From: Flavobacterium inviolabile
Lineage (GTDB): Bacteria; Bacteroidota; Bacteroidia; Flavobacteriales; Flavobacteriaceae
NCBI RefSeq assembly: GCF_013389455.1
Contig: NZ_CP058278.1
Location: 3,162,001-3,226,000 of the forward strand
Reading direction: 5' to 3'
Length of the DNA stretch: 64,000 nucleotides
The position numbers and the translations under genes were made by a program. A model generated the notes under the pieces. It had not been told where the DNA came from. It saw nothing but the letters and a program-made list of their open reading frames with translations, and made no database searches. Shown piece by piece: positions 8,049-16,818 of the stretch (positions are counted from its first letter, which is position 1; the number at the start of each line of letters is the position of its first letter).

Positions 8049-8256
8049 GGCTATGTAGATTTAGAGGTTACTTGGTTTGCATCAAAGGTTAACTATTCTT
8101 TATCTCCAATCAATAGGTAAACCCCTAATCAGCCCGGGATAATACCCTATATTTATAAGACACTACTAAAATATCACTTTTTTCTTAATAATTTATCAAT
8201 CCGCCTCATTTATAACCAATTAGGCAAAAAACAGCTTCTTTATAGGGTTTCCCCCA

Positions 8257-8287
8257 TTGTTTCCGGTATATAGCTGCCCTAGCTTTG
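8257..8287 (+). promoter_or_regulatory. complete Bacteroidota sigma-ABfr-type promoter
   Basis: TTG at 8257-8259, a 20-base spacer and TAGCTTTG at 8280-8287 fit TTG-N17-23-TAnnTTTG exactly. It lies 46 bases before the first lipoprotein gene of the 8334-12393 operon. Confidence 0.8.
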
Positions 8288-8333
8288 AAATGACCAAACT
8301 ACTTCAATCATTAACCTGCTAAACATTCATATC

Positions 8334-10289
8334 ATGAAAAATCGTTACAAACTATTTTTATTAGGGACCGCTTCATTGCTTTTTATAAGTTGTGAATCTG
8401 TACGAACACTGGTAAACAAGCAGTTCCCGCCCATATCGGCAACAGATCAGCAATATGCTTCCATTACCGATAATCTTCGCAGTATGGATACGCTGAATCC
8501 GCATATAGGTGTTTATATCCACAAAGGAATGGTTCAGGAATACCTTCCTGATGCGCTGAAAAAAGCGGCAGAAAATGCTTCAGATCAAAACATTGTCATT
8601 AAAAGTGTTACGCCAGAAATACTTTTAGACAAGCAGGGCATTTTAACAAATGCTGATTTTTTAATCGATATTCCGGAATATCATGCAGAAATCAAAGGAA
8701 CACTGGCCGGTTTAACCGCTGTCGCTACCCGCGGTGACACGGTTTATCTGAGGAGTGCTTTACAATCCCTGAAAATCAAGAACATTACGTTTACGCAAAA
8801 AACCGGATTGCACAAACGCGCTTTAGCCAAACTGATAAGCCCGATATTAAAGCATTATATTGACAATATTAACGGGATGCTGTTTAAAAATCCGGTTGTA
8901 TTCCAGACCAATTGGGAAAAAGGCTATTCTTTAGATCCCAAAGAACTGTTTAAAGATCCTAATACCGAAGTTATTGCCGAACCAAAAACGATTTCCCGCG
9001 CCATCAAAGGAAATGCTGTTCTGATTACTACTGAAGGGATTTCGGTATTAGCCGAATTAACGGCAAAAAAGTCCGCTCCGGTAACGTTACCCAAAACACA
9101 AACGGCTGCTGCAACTGCTTCACAGGTTTCTAAATTGTTTGCGGTTTACAACACCGCTTTTACTAAAAAGTGGCAGCACGTTTTTGAACCTGTTCCTGAA
9201 AACAGCGCTATCAGCGTGCAGATCAGTAAAGCGGAAATAGCCGGTATTTTTAACGAGGCACTTTCCGCTCCTATCGCTCTGAAACAACAGTTTACACTGC
9301 CCGAAATGGCTTTTAATGAAAAACTGGAAGTTAAACGCGGGGATATTGACTGCCAAAAGGTGCGAACCAATTTTAAATATCCGGATTTTAATGGTGCCAG
9401 TTGTAATTGGAACTGTATGCGCAGAGTACTTGGCGTCCGCGTTGAAGATCCGGTTTGTGCCGCTACCCGAAGAGCCTGCCGACTACGTGTAGAAGCCGAA
9501 AGGATTGCCTGGCAGGCCGCCAGGGAAACTGCCCGGATTGCCCATCAGCTTGAAAATGAAGCAAAAGTAGCTGCCTGCAATGTACAGCGTGAAGCGATGG
9601 ATTTTATGTCGCTGGGTAAATTTAAAGGCAGCGTTTCCGGCAGCGGAGCAGCGACAGTAAATTTTAATTCCTTCCGGTTTAATGAGGACCTGTCCGAACT
9701 GACCTTACAGTATTCCGGCGATGTCAATGCAAAACTGCAATCGCAACTCGAACTGAATCCAACCGATTTAGGATATGTTTTTTTCTGCTACAGCAACTAT
9801 GGCAAAAACACGAGCAGTAATGTTTCCCTCAATATTCCACAGGCTACCAATGCTATAGCAATTGGCACTTCAAGAGACCAGGAAAACGTATTGCTGACCA
9901 TAAAACCGGAAAAAATAGACTATACCGCTTCGATCAATCCAAGTCCTTTACACAGCCTGTTATCCGATCCGCGCTTTGCCGTTCAATGTCCGATAAGCAG
10001 TCTGATAGGAGCTATTGCTGCCGGTGCTGCCGTGGCAAACTTTTTAGACATGATAAAACTTGCCCCGGAACAGGAGTTGCTTTTAATGGGAAAAACCAAA
10101 GGCAAATATGGGATAGATGCGGTTACAATCCCTTTTAAACCCATTGTTTTCCGTATCAACGGAAGTGACGATAAAAAAGCATTCGTGTACTGGAATGCCC
10201 ATTCCATACAATTCACACACTATAAAGCGGATACAAAAAATAATTCCGGCAATATGCTTGCAACACTACAACCAAACACTAAAAATTAA
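8334..10289 (+). CDS. large lipoprotein of unknown function
   Basis: 651 residues. The signal peptide ends LLFISC, giving lipid-modified Cys20. The first 330 residues look like mixed alpha/beta repeats, possibly lipid-binding (TULIP-like) given the long amphipathic helices, but this is a guess. A central segment, about 340-425, is cysteine-rich and then strongly helical and basic (RRACRLRVEAERIAWQAA). A Ser/Gly-rich beta region follows and a short hydrophobic stretch (LIGAIAAGAAVANFL) lies near residue 560. It is first in an operon with two more lipoproteins, 3 bases before the next gene. I do not recognise the family. Confidence 0.75.
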   Translation: MKNRYKLFLLGTASLLFISCESVRTLVNKQFPPISATDQQYASITDNLRSMDTLNPHIGVYIHKGMVQEYLPDALKKAAENASDQNIVIKSVTPEILLDKQGILTNADFLIDIPEYHAEIKGTLAGLTAVATRGDTVYLRSALQSLKIKNITFTQKTGLHKRALAKLISPILKHYIDNINGMLFKNPVVFQTNWEKGYSLDPKELFKDPNTEVIAEPKTISRAIKGNAVLITTEGISVLAELTAKKSAPVTLPKTQTAAATASQVSKLFAVYNTAFTKKWQHVFEPVPENSAISVQISKAEIAGIFNEALSAPIALKQQFTLPEMAFNEKLEVKRGDIDCQKVRTNFKYPDFNGASCNWNCMRRVLGVRVEDPVCAATRRACRLRVEAERIAWQAARETARIAHQLENEAKVAACNVQREAMDFMSLGKFKGSVSGSGAATVNFNSFRFNEDLSELTLQYSGDVNAKLQSQLELNPTDLGYVFFCYSNYGKNTSSNVSLNIPQATNAIAIGTSRDQENVLLTIKPEKIDYTASINPSPLHSLLSDPRFAVQCPISSLIGAIAAGAAVANFLDMIKLAPEQELLLMGKTKGKYGIDAVTIPFKPIVFRINGSDDKKAFVYWNAHSIQFTHYKADTKNNSGNMLATLQPNTKN

Positions 10290-10292
10290 ATT

Positions 10293-10886
10293 ATGAAAAC
10301 GTATTATCTGCATCTTGTGCTGTTAGCAGCCACATTATGCTCCTGCTCCACGATATCTGAAGAGCACTATTTTAAAGATGAGGTGGGCACTAAGCTCAAA
10401 CCAAAAGACAATGACTACTTTCTTTCAGATGAAGAAGAAACTGTTTCCAATTACTATCGAGTCAAAGTCAGGGGTTTTTCGTTTCTGTCCAGTTCCCGTT
10501 ATGTATCGGGTTATTTTAACCAGAATGCCGTTAACATGTATTTTAATGAAATTCCACAGCCGGAAAACGGTAAGCTCTTTACTCCGTTAGTGACCAATGA
10601 AGACGGAAATGAACTCATACTGATCCTGTCGACAAATGCCAAGGCAATTACCGATCAGCTGGGCAATGTCACCAAAAGCCAGACCATTTTAAACTCAATA
10701 AGCCAGGTTGTAAAAAAAGAAAAGATCCTTGAAGCGCACACCGTTAAAACCGATATCGCCAGTACAGATCGGGCAATAAAAAAACTGATAGCCACAACGG
10801 ATATGTACCTGGATAAAATCGATACAAAATCGGATGCCGATATCAACAAAGCCATACGTGAACTTACAGAAACCTTAAAAAAATAA
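10293..10886 (+). CDS. lipoprotein of unknown function
   Basis: 197 residues with signal sequence MKTYYLHLVLLAATLCSC, lipobox LCSC. A beta-rich N-terminal half is followed by a helical C-terminus with heptad-like spacing (SDADINKAIRELTETLKK) that could make a coiled coil. It sits 3 bases after the large lipoprotein and 3 bases before the next, so the three are co-translated and probably form one envelope complex. No family recognised. Confidence 0.75.
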   Translation: MKTYYLHLVLLAATLCSCSTISEEHYFKDEVGTKLKPKDNDYFLSDEEETVSNYYRVKVRGFSFLSSSRYVSGYFNQNAVNMYFNEIPQPENGKLFTPLVTNEDGNELILILSTNAKAITDQLGNVTKSQTILNSISQVVKKEKILEAHTVKTDIASTDRAIKKLIATTDMYLDKIDTKSDADINKAIRELTETLKK

Positions 10887-10889
10887 AAG

Positions 10890-11984
10890 ATGAAACCTAT
10901 TCTAATTCTCCTTTTAGGCTGTATGCTGCTAACAGGCTGTATGAGCAGGCTAAAAGTAACTGTGGAAGCAGCAAACAGGGATGCTGTTTTAGCCAAACAC
11001 AAAGAGCTGCAACAGGAAAAGAACAGTTCCGGTGACCGGAAAATTCTAAACGCCATTGTGGCTTTGCAAAACTTTACAGCCAAACATAGTGAAAACAGTA
11101 ATGCCGCATTGATCACAGCCTTAACGACCCTGAAAAAGGATATGCGTGCTGCTGAAGTCAGCCCGGAAGTTCAAAAAGATATTAAAGATTATATTGATAC
11201 TACCATCAATACAATAGCGAACCTGCAGGATCAAGCCAATATTGCCTATCTGAACCATAACAATCCGGAAGCCAAAAAACTGATTAAACAAGCTTATCTG
11301 GTTGTTACGGAATTCGAACAGTTTTTAAAAGAGTCCAAAAAGGCTGTCGCTGACGAAAAAATCCCGGTTATCAATGAAAGCCTGCAACAGATCAGTCAGG
11401 CAAAAGAACCTTTAAACGGCACAGAGCGTACCCGTTTCCCGCTATTGGGCGACGAAATGACTTCGTTTATTACTCAGGGCAAAAGTAAAGACCATGATCT
11501 GTGGAAAGGTGTATTCAATAAAACGGTTTCATTTAATCTTTTGGGCAATTCGGATGTTGCCGTGATATTGCGCTCCAATCCTACTGAACGGGAATTAAAA
11601 AGCGGCGATTACAATAACAATTTTACGATAAAAGGGGTCCGGATGGATGCTGCCGATGCCACAAATGCGACCTTTAACGGACTGACACAAACCATGCATT
11701 TTATTGCCAGCACTTACGGATTACCGCTCGGACAATCCGGTTCTGAAGCCACAACAACAACGACTACCGCCACCAGTACTGAAGATACAATCATTCAAAA
11801 CATTCATTCCGACAGGGCAAAACTGGCTCAGAAGCAACAGCTCATAGCAGACAGTAAAGCCTTGCTGCTGGCTAAAATTCAGCTTGAAAATGTGACCGGC
11901 AGAAAAGACAGTGACGATAAAAAAGCCGCTTTAGGACGGGTAACCGAATTCTGGACAACCTTAAAAGCAAAACTCAACGAATAA
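10890..11984 (+). CDS. lipoprotein of unknown function, helical
   Basis: 364 residues. The signal MKPILILLLGCMLLTGC has lipobox LTGC. Residues 20-180 are almost wholly helical and charged, which suggests a coiled-coil rod. A beta-containing domain follows at about 190-275, then a Thr-rich linker (ATTTTTTATST) near 285-295, then a final helical domain. The Thr tract could be O-glycosylated in Bacteroidota. It is the third lipoprotein of the operon, with 3- and 16-base gaps on either side. Function unknown. Confidence 0.75.
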   Translation: MKPILILLLGCMLLTGCMSRLKVTVEAANRDAVLAKHKELQQEKNSSGDRKILNAIVALQNFTAKHSENSNAALITALTTLKKDMRAAEVSPEVQKDIKDYIDTTINTIANLQDQANIAYLNHNNPEAKKLIKQAYLVVTEFEQFLKESKKAVADEKIPVINESLQQISQAKEPLNGTERTRFPLLGDEMTSFITQGKSKDHDLWKGVFNKTVSFNLLGNSDVAVILRSNPTERELKSGDYNNNFTIKGVRMDAADATNATFNGLTQTMHFIASTYGLPLGQSGSEATTTTTTATSTEDTIIQNIHSDRAKLAQKQQLIADSKALLLAKIQLENVTGRKDSDDKKAALGRVTEFWTTLKAKLNE

Positions 11985-12000
11985 CTTAAAACCTGCAATC

Positions 12001-12393
12001 ATGAAAAAAGACAGTATTTATATCCTGAACAAAAACCTGGATTTAAAAGAAGACAACCTGATGGTTAAAAAGGGAAACCTGCTAAAGATCAGCAATCTTT
12101 TTGACGAAACGGATAAAGAACTACCGACTATCGTCAACATCAAATTAAAAAACCTGAACGGTCATTATCAGATGGAAGAAAATGAATTTCAGAATCTGCT
12201 TGCCGCAAAAACGCTGCTCGCTATCGAACCGGCAAAATATAAGGAAAACGACAAGGTCATTCATGCCGTTTACGGAAAAGGGACCATAACCTTTGTAAAG
12301 TACCATAAATACATCCGAAAATGGCTTTATACAGTAGCTTTTAGCTCGAATACGGTAGTTGTCAATGAAGCAGAAATAAGACTTGATACTTAA
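12001..12393 (+). CDS. small cytoplasmic protein of unknown function
   Basis: 130 residues with no signal peptide, rich in Lys and Asn. The C-terminal half (KENDKVIHAVYGKGTITFV) looks like a small beta barrel of the SH3/KOW type and may bind a ligand or nucleic acid. It closes the lipoprotein operon, 16 bases after the third lipoprotein and before the terminator at 12422. Its lack of an export signal is odd beside three lipoproteins. Confidence 0.7.
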   Translation: MKKDSIYILNKNLDLKEDNLMVKKGNLLKISNLFDETDKELPTIVNIKLKNLNGHYQMEENEFQNLLAAKTLLAIEPAKYKENDKVIHAVYGKGTITFVKYHKYIRKWLYTVAFSSNTVVVNEAEIRLDT

Positions 12394-12421
12394 TTAACAG
12401 ATGCAAAGAAGTACTATTTAA

Positions 12422-12452
12422 AAAAGCTACAGTGTGATGCTGTAGCTTCTTT
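12422..12452 (+). terminator. rho-independent terminator of the lipoprotein operon
   Basis: A 9-bp stem AAGCTACAG / CTGTAGCTT with a 7-base loop, then TCTTT. Confidence 0.75.
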
Positions 12453-12500
12453 AATTATCAGGCTAAACGTTACTATCATTAAACCCGCATTTTAAATCAT

Positions 12501-12508
12501 TATATTTG
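12501..12508 (+). promoter_or_regulatory. Bacteroidota -7 promoter box
   Basis: TATATTTG fits TAnnTTTG exactly, 36 bases before the ATG at 12545. Its TTG could be misread as a start codon, but it is promoter sequence. Confidence 0.6.
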
Positions 12509-12544
12509 TCGTATAACACACCGCTCTATATTAGCTGCTATTGT

Positions 12545-13126
12545 ATGGAACAACCAACACCCGAAAGAATAAAAGAAATATTTGATCCGTTTTATAAAGC
12601 CGATATCAATTTATGGACCGCATTTACAAAGTTCCTACACATACGCACTTTTGAAAAGAATGAAATCATAAAAGATTACGATAAAACCGAAAAATACATC
12701 AACACCTTAATTTCTGGTTCGGCGGCTCACTTTGTTTTGGCTAACGAAAAAGATGTTTGTATTAACCTGTATTATGAGAATCAAATCTTTAGCGACTATC
12801 TGTCGTTTTTAACGCAATCGGCAACGGTTATTAAAACCCAGGCTTTGGAAGACGCAGTCATTTGGTCAATTAGCCATCATGATCTGAACGAATTATATTC
12901 CAAATCCCAGACAGGCCTTTTTATCGGCAAGGCAATTTCCGATGCGATGTTTATCCGGAAACAATCCGAACAGATAAATCTACTGACCCTTTCCCCTACA
13001 GAACGGTATTTGAAATTAATAAAAGAGCGTCCTGAAATTTTCCAGAGAACATCTTTAAAGATACTCTGCTCCTATCTTGGCATTACAGCCGAAAGCCTGA
13101 GCAGGATCCGGAAAAAAATTATCTGA
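12545..13126 (+). CDS. Crp/Fnr-family transcription regulator
   Basis: 193 residues from the ATG at 12545; the in-frame TTG at 12506 lies in the promoter and is not used here. A cyclic-nucleotide-binding-type beta roll occupies about 20-115, followed by a long dimer helix and a C-terminal helix-turn-helix with LKILCSYLGITAESLSRIRKK. The beta roll lacks an obvious cAMP-binding RxS motif, as is usual in Bacteroidota members. The CPBP membrane protease gene follows in the same direction with its own promoter and may be a target. Confidence 0.85.
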   Translation: MEQPTPERIKEIFDPFYKADINLWTAFTKFLHIRTFEKNEIIKDYDKTEKYINTLISGSAAHFVLANEKDVCINLYYENQIFSDYLSFLTQSATVIKTQALEDAVIWSISHHDLNELYSKSQTGLFIGKAISDAMFIRKQSEQINLLTLSPTERYLKLIKERPEIFQRTSLKILCSYLGITAESLSRIRKKII

Positions 13127-13174
13127 CAATATCATTTCTTACCCATCGTCAATTTTTTAGCGAAACCATCTTTA

Positions 13175-13182
13175 TACTTTTG
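13175..13182 (+). promoter_or_regulatory. Bacteroidota -7 promoter box
   Basis: TACTTTTG matches TAnnTTTG exactly, 23 bases before the ATG at 13206. Confidence 0.6.
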
Positions 13183-13205
13183 GAGTATAATTCAAACCGA
13201 TAAAA

Positions 13206-13892
13206 ATGAAAACCAAAATCAACTATTTCGCTATCCTTACCTTTTACGCCATTGCAATACTACTGCGCTATCTCACAAACAAAACCGACTTGTTAAACGG
13301 TGTGTCCGGTGATTTTCTAAAAGTAATTTTACAGGGTATTGGTCCGGCTGTTGGCGCTGTTGTCGCATTTTCTGTTTTTAAGATAAAACCCACACTTACC
13401 CTAAAAGGGAATTATAAAAAAACACTTTTTCCTTTCCTGCTGTATTGGGGACTTCCAATTGCTTTAATCTTAGGTGTTGAATATTGTACAAAAGGAACAA
13501 TTTCATTTACAGCCGTTACCGCAATTTTAATTTACGGCCTTTTGGAAGAAATCGGATGGCGTGGCTTTTTACAGCAGGAACTGAAAGCCTTACCGGCATT
13601 TCTGAATATCGTAATTGTTGCTGCATTGTGGTTTATCTGGCATTTAAACTTTGATTTTACAAGCGCAAACCTGCTGTTTTTCGGGATATTACTTCTTGGA
13701 ACCTGGGGAATCGGAAAAGTAGCAGACAATACCCATTCCTTATTAGCGGTAGCCGCTATCCACTCGCTTAATAACTTTTTCCAGGAGATGAATACAACAA
13801 AAACAGTGATACTGGTAACATTATTGTCTGTTTGGGTAATTGCTCTGGTAATCAGAAAAAGGCAATTAAAGAAAAGTGTTACTGTATCATAA
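13206..13892 (+). CDS. CPBP-family intramembrane metalloprotease (Abi/CAAX type)
   Basis: 228 residues with about seven membrane helices. The family motifs are present: LLEEIGWRGFLQQ (EExxxR), FIWHLNF (the second motif with His) and the third His/Asn motif AIHSLNNFF. These are the glutamates and histidines of the Rce1-like active site. Bacterial members act in bacteriocin self-immunity, peptide pheromone processing or membrane protein cleavage; the substrate here is unknown. It has its own promoter and follows a Crp-like regulator. Confidence 0.87.
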   Translation: MKTKINYFAILTFYAIAILLRYLTNKTDLLNGVSGDFLKVILQGIGPAVGAVVAFSVFKIKPTLTLKGNYKKTLFPFLLYWGLPIALILGVEYCTKGTISFTAVTAILIYGLLEEIGWRGFLQQELKALPAFLNIVIVAALWFIWHLNFDFTSANLLFFGILLLGTWGIGKVADNTHSLLAVAAIHSLNNFFQEMNTTKTVILVTLLSVWVIALVIRKRQLKKSVTVS

Positions 13893-13985
13893 AAAACATA
13901 TCCTTATGTTGGTTGGAAATATAGCTTTTTGTGTCAAAATCAGTTCAACCGCTTAAGACTATTCGTTAAAAAACAAACTTGCATC

Positions 13986-14471
13986 TTAACTTCCAACCCT
14001 CACCACCTTCCACTCTTCCAGTTTTGCTTCAAAATTTTTACCGGCATTGGCAGGACTGGTTGAGGGTAATGTATGCAATTGGTATGCTTTTGCTGTTTTG
14101 ACATATTTTTTAAAATAGGCTGCCGCTTTCTGTCCGTTAAAGAAAATATGTTCTATTGCAGGATGAGCGGCTAAAAAACCGGTAAAATCGTTAGGAACCT
14201 CTTCTTCTATCGCACTGTCCAGACTGCCTTCCCTTTTACAGGCCTGCAAAACATCCCAAAGCGCTATTTTATGTTGCAGCAGCAATTCCTTTTTAGTGGT
14301 ATAATCGGTAGAGAAAGGCTCCTCAAAAAGCGTAAAAAGTATTTTCCAGAAATGATTCCGGTTGTTTCCGTAATATTCCCCGGCCTGTAACGACTGTACG
14401 CCGGGCATGGTTCCTAAGATCAGGATTTTCGCATTAACATCGGATATGGATGGAAAAGAATAAAGTATCAT
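13986..14471 (-). CDS. hypoxanthine-DNA glycosylase (UDG family 6)
   Basis: 161 residues. Motif 1 reads LGTMPGVQSLQAGEYYGNNRNHFW, shown here only as the GTMPG...YYGN...NHFW pattern, and motif 2 is LPSTSPAN near residue 137. These are the signatures of DNA-deoxyinosine glycosylases of the UDG superfamily, which remove deaminated adenine (hypoxanthine) in base excision repair. The length is normal for the family. It is a single-gene unit on the minus strand. Confidence 0.88.
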   Translation of the reverse strand: MILYSFPSISDVNAKILILGTMPGVQSLQAGEYYGNNRNHFWKILFTLFEEPFSTDYTTKKELLLQHKIALWDVLQACKREGSLDSAIEEEVPNDFTGFLAAHPAIEHIFFNGQKAAAYFKKYVKTAKAYQLHTLPSTSPANAGKNFEAKLEEWKVVRVGS

Positions 14472-14816
14472 GGATTCCTTTTTTTAACAGCTTTTGATAA
14501 ATTAGAGTGCCTGTTTTGGCTGCAAATTAGCAGCAATCGTCCAAATAAAAAAACAGCAAACGATCCGTTCCCTGTTTTAGCGGTCAAAAAACAGCCTCAG
14601 CACCCCTTATTTCGCCCCTGTTGCTGCGTTTCCACTTGTTGTAAAACTTCTCTTATTCTGTGCTAATAGCAGGATTATCAACCATATTCTCAAAATAAAA
14701 ATAATCCTATTAAAGTATTGTTACTAATAAGTGGATATAATTTGCTTTTTATGCATCAAAAATCTAATTTTGAACGACTCAAACAGTTTATTTATTAACT
14801 AAAAACATCCAAAATT
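14472..14816. other. gene-free region with a promoter at its right end
   Basis: 345 bases between divergent genes. Apart from the promoter at 14741-14772, only AT-rich sequence with repeated short aaaaaacagc motifs was seen and no hairpin or ORF was recognised. Confidence 0.5.
14741..14772 (+). promoter_or_regulatory. complete Bacteroidota promoter
   Basis: TTTG at 14741-14744, a 20-base spacer and TAATTTTG at 14765-14772 give a full match to TTTG-N17-23-TAnnTTTG. It lies 44 bases before the ATG at 14817. Confidence 0.8.
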
Positions 14817-15434
14817 ATGCCATTACCACTACAAACAGTTCTTGATAGTATCGCAGAATGGAACAGAGTACGTAAAGATCGTGAATTAGTAACTTTCTAT
14901 TTAAATCAAGGAAAATTTTTCCCTTTCGAATGTGTTAACAAAGGTGCTTCAAAATACCTGCATGCTTATCCGGGTATCATGAATGACAAACTTTTCTTCT
15001 TCTTAATCCCGTCGGAATTTGATACGGAACAAAAATCTGCTGTGCCGATTACAGAGTACATCAATGCTTTCCCTGTAGAAAACGGATTAGGAAACGGTCA
15101 GGAACTTCCGGAAAAAGAAGCTAAGCAGCGAATTGAAAACTGGGATGAAAACCTAAACAAATGGATCAAAACGCAGATTGATGCTCCTGAAGGAATTTTC
15201 CAGGCTTTTGCAATGCCAACCGATTATCTTGTTGATGCCACGAAAATACCTTACAATGCGAATTTTGCTTTGAGAACAAGCCCTGAAAAGGCATCCGGTT
15301 TCACTGCCGACCTTGTTATTGTTGACCAGGCAGATCAGAAAACCGTTTATTACGATACGGTAAGACCGGTTCCGCCGTTCGCACCGCTTGAAGGAGAATT
15401 CTATTTATTACAACTTGCTACAGTTACTGCTTAA
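14817..15434 (+). CDS. conserved-looking protein of unknown function
   Basis: 205 residues, acidic, without signal peptide or membrane helices. It starts MPLPLQTVLDSIAEWNRVRK and has a mixed alpha/beta composition. I do not recognise a family. It is driven by the best promoter in this part of the window and is followed after 3 bases by the membrane protein, kinase and regulator of the second two-component module, so it may be the signal source or output of that module. The final TVTA end is intact. Confidence 0.7.
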   Translation: MPLPLQTVLDSIAEWNRVRKDRELVTFYLNQGKFFPFECVNKGASKYLHAYPGIMNDKLFFFLIPSEFDTEQKSAVPITEYINAFPVENGLGNGQELPEKEAKQRIENWDENLNKWIKTQIDAPEGIFQAFAMPTDYLVDATKIPYNANFALRTSPEKASGFTADLVIVDQADQKTVYYDTVRPVPPFAPLEGEFYLLQLATVTA

Positions 15435-15437
15435 ACT

Positions 15438-16103
15438 ATGACTTTTTATCAGGTATTGGATTATTTAACCTATTTGTCTCCGGCTTTATTACTGTCCGGA
15501 ATCGGAATTGGATTATTCCGTTACAAATCGTTGGATACCTCACACAAATTAATAATGCTGTATTTTGCCACCGCGCTATGTACCGATCTGGTAAGCCGTA
15601 TTTACGGGCAGCTTTTTGGTAACAACCTGATATTCATAATCGTATTCAGTTTACTGGAACTTATCGTTTTTTCGATACTATATCAGTTCTGCTTTTTTGA
15701 AAAGAAAAGCAGAACTCTTTTTGCCTTAATCGCTGTCGCAATCGGTTTTATCATTTGGGAGCTTTTCTCATTGCAAACCATTTCCCCGCAGCAGTTTCAG
15801 TCCTACTCCAAAGTAATGGACGCCTTTGTGATCATACTCCTGGCCATTACCTATTTTTTCCAGAAAGTCGGCAGGAATAAAGAAACGCCAAAAGATGTTT
15901 TACGGATGAATGCGGTGATTTTGATCTTTTTTTCACTCCATCTTTTATTTTTTCTGCCAATTAACTTCCTGATTAATGTAAGTTCCGAACTTAAGTTTTA
16001 CTTTTGGTGTGCCAATTTGGTAATCACACTTTTATTTTACGCCTTTTTAAACTGGGAAATATGGAAAAATGGATTGAGCCGAAAACCATTATGCTCTGGA
16101 TAA
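15438..16103 (+). CDS. multi-pass membrane protein of the second two-component module
   Basis: 221 residues with seven or so hydrophobic helices and a short basic C-terminus. It resembles in layout the protein at 6788-7432 and stands in the same place, next to a HisKA_3 kinase. It overlaps the kinase gene by 43 bases, an unusually long overlap that supports coupled translation. A sensing role for the kinase is inferred from this repeated context. Confidence 0.75.
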   Translation: MTFYQVLDYLTYLSPALLLSGIGIGLFRYKSLDTSHKLIMLYFATALCTDLVSRIYGQLFGNNLIFIIVFSLLELIVFSILYQFCFFEKKSRTLFALIAVAIGFIIWELFSLQTISPQQFQSYSKVMDAFVIILLAITYFFQKVGRNKETPKDVLRMNAVILIFFSLHLLFFLPINFLINVSSELKFYFWCANLVITLLFYAFLNWEIWKNGLSRKPLCSG

Positions 16104-16810
16104 TAATTGCTATTTCGGTAGTTTTTATACTGGTTTTTTCATTTATACGACTTGCATACCTCAATTTCAAACAGATGGCAGAAGCCCAGCTGGAAGAATC
16201 ACGCCTCAAACTCGAACATCAGAAAAAATTGCTGGAAACCGGCATATTGGTTCAGGAACAGGAACGCACGCGGATTGCCGCAGATTTACACGATTCCCTG
16301 ATCGGAAAACTAACTTCCCTGAAACTCAAGAACCAATTAGCATACAATTATGACGAAGTGGACCATCTTTTAGGAGAAAGTATAGCCGAAGCGCGAAGAA
16401 TTTCCCACGATTTGAGTCCACCTATGCTGGAATTTATATCTTTGTACGAGCTTATTGATGGAATCATTAACCCGTGGAAGAAAAATATCCAGGTCGTTTT
16501 CTTTCATGATGTGCGAACAGATGCTGCTTTGCCGAACAACATCAAAATTCAGTTTACACGTATCCTTCAGGAGCTGATTACGAATATTTACAAACATGCC
16601 GGAGCCACAACCATTTCGATCCACCTGCGTCAAACCGACCAGTGGTTAGCGCTTCAGGTTAGTGACGACGGAAAAGGATTTGACCCTAAAACCGGTAAAA
16701 AAGGGCTTGGCCTGCAAAATATTGAACTGCGGATGGTATACCTGAACGGACACCACCACATTAAACCACATCAAAAAGGAACAACAGCCTTATTGCTGCT
16801 AAAACTATAA
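16061..16810 (+). CDS. HisKA_3-type sensor histidine kinase
   Basis: 249 residues from the ATG at 16061, chosen because it gives a short cytoplasmic start followed by a single membrane helix at 11-30; a longer form from 16004 is possible but adds nothing conserved. His77 in IAADLHDSLIGKL is the phospho-acceptor. The HATPase domain shows LQELITNIYKHA, DDGKGFD and GLGLQNIELR. It lacks a sensor domain of its own. The response regulator follows after 8 bases. Confidence 0.92.
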   Translation: MEKWIEPKTIMLWIIIAISVVFILVFSFIRLAYLNFKQMAEAQLEESRLKLEHQKKLLETGILVQEQERTRIAADLHDSLIGKLTSLKLKNQLAYNYDEVDHLLGESIAEARRISHDLSPPMLEFISLYELIDGIINPWKKNIQVVFFHDVRTDAALPNNIKIQFTRILQELITNIYKHAGATTISIHLRQTDQWLALQVSDDGKGFDPKTGKKGLGLQNIELRMVYLNGHHHIKPHQKGTTALLLLKL

Positions 16811-16818
16811 GACATAAA

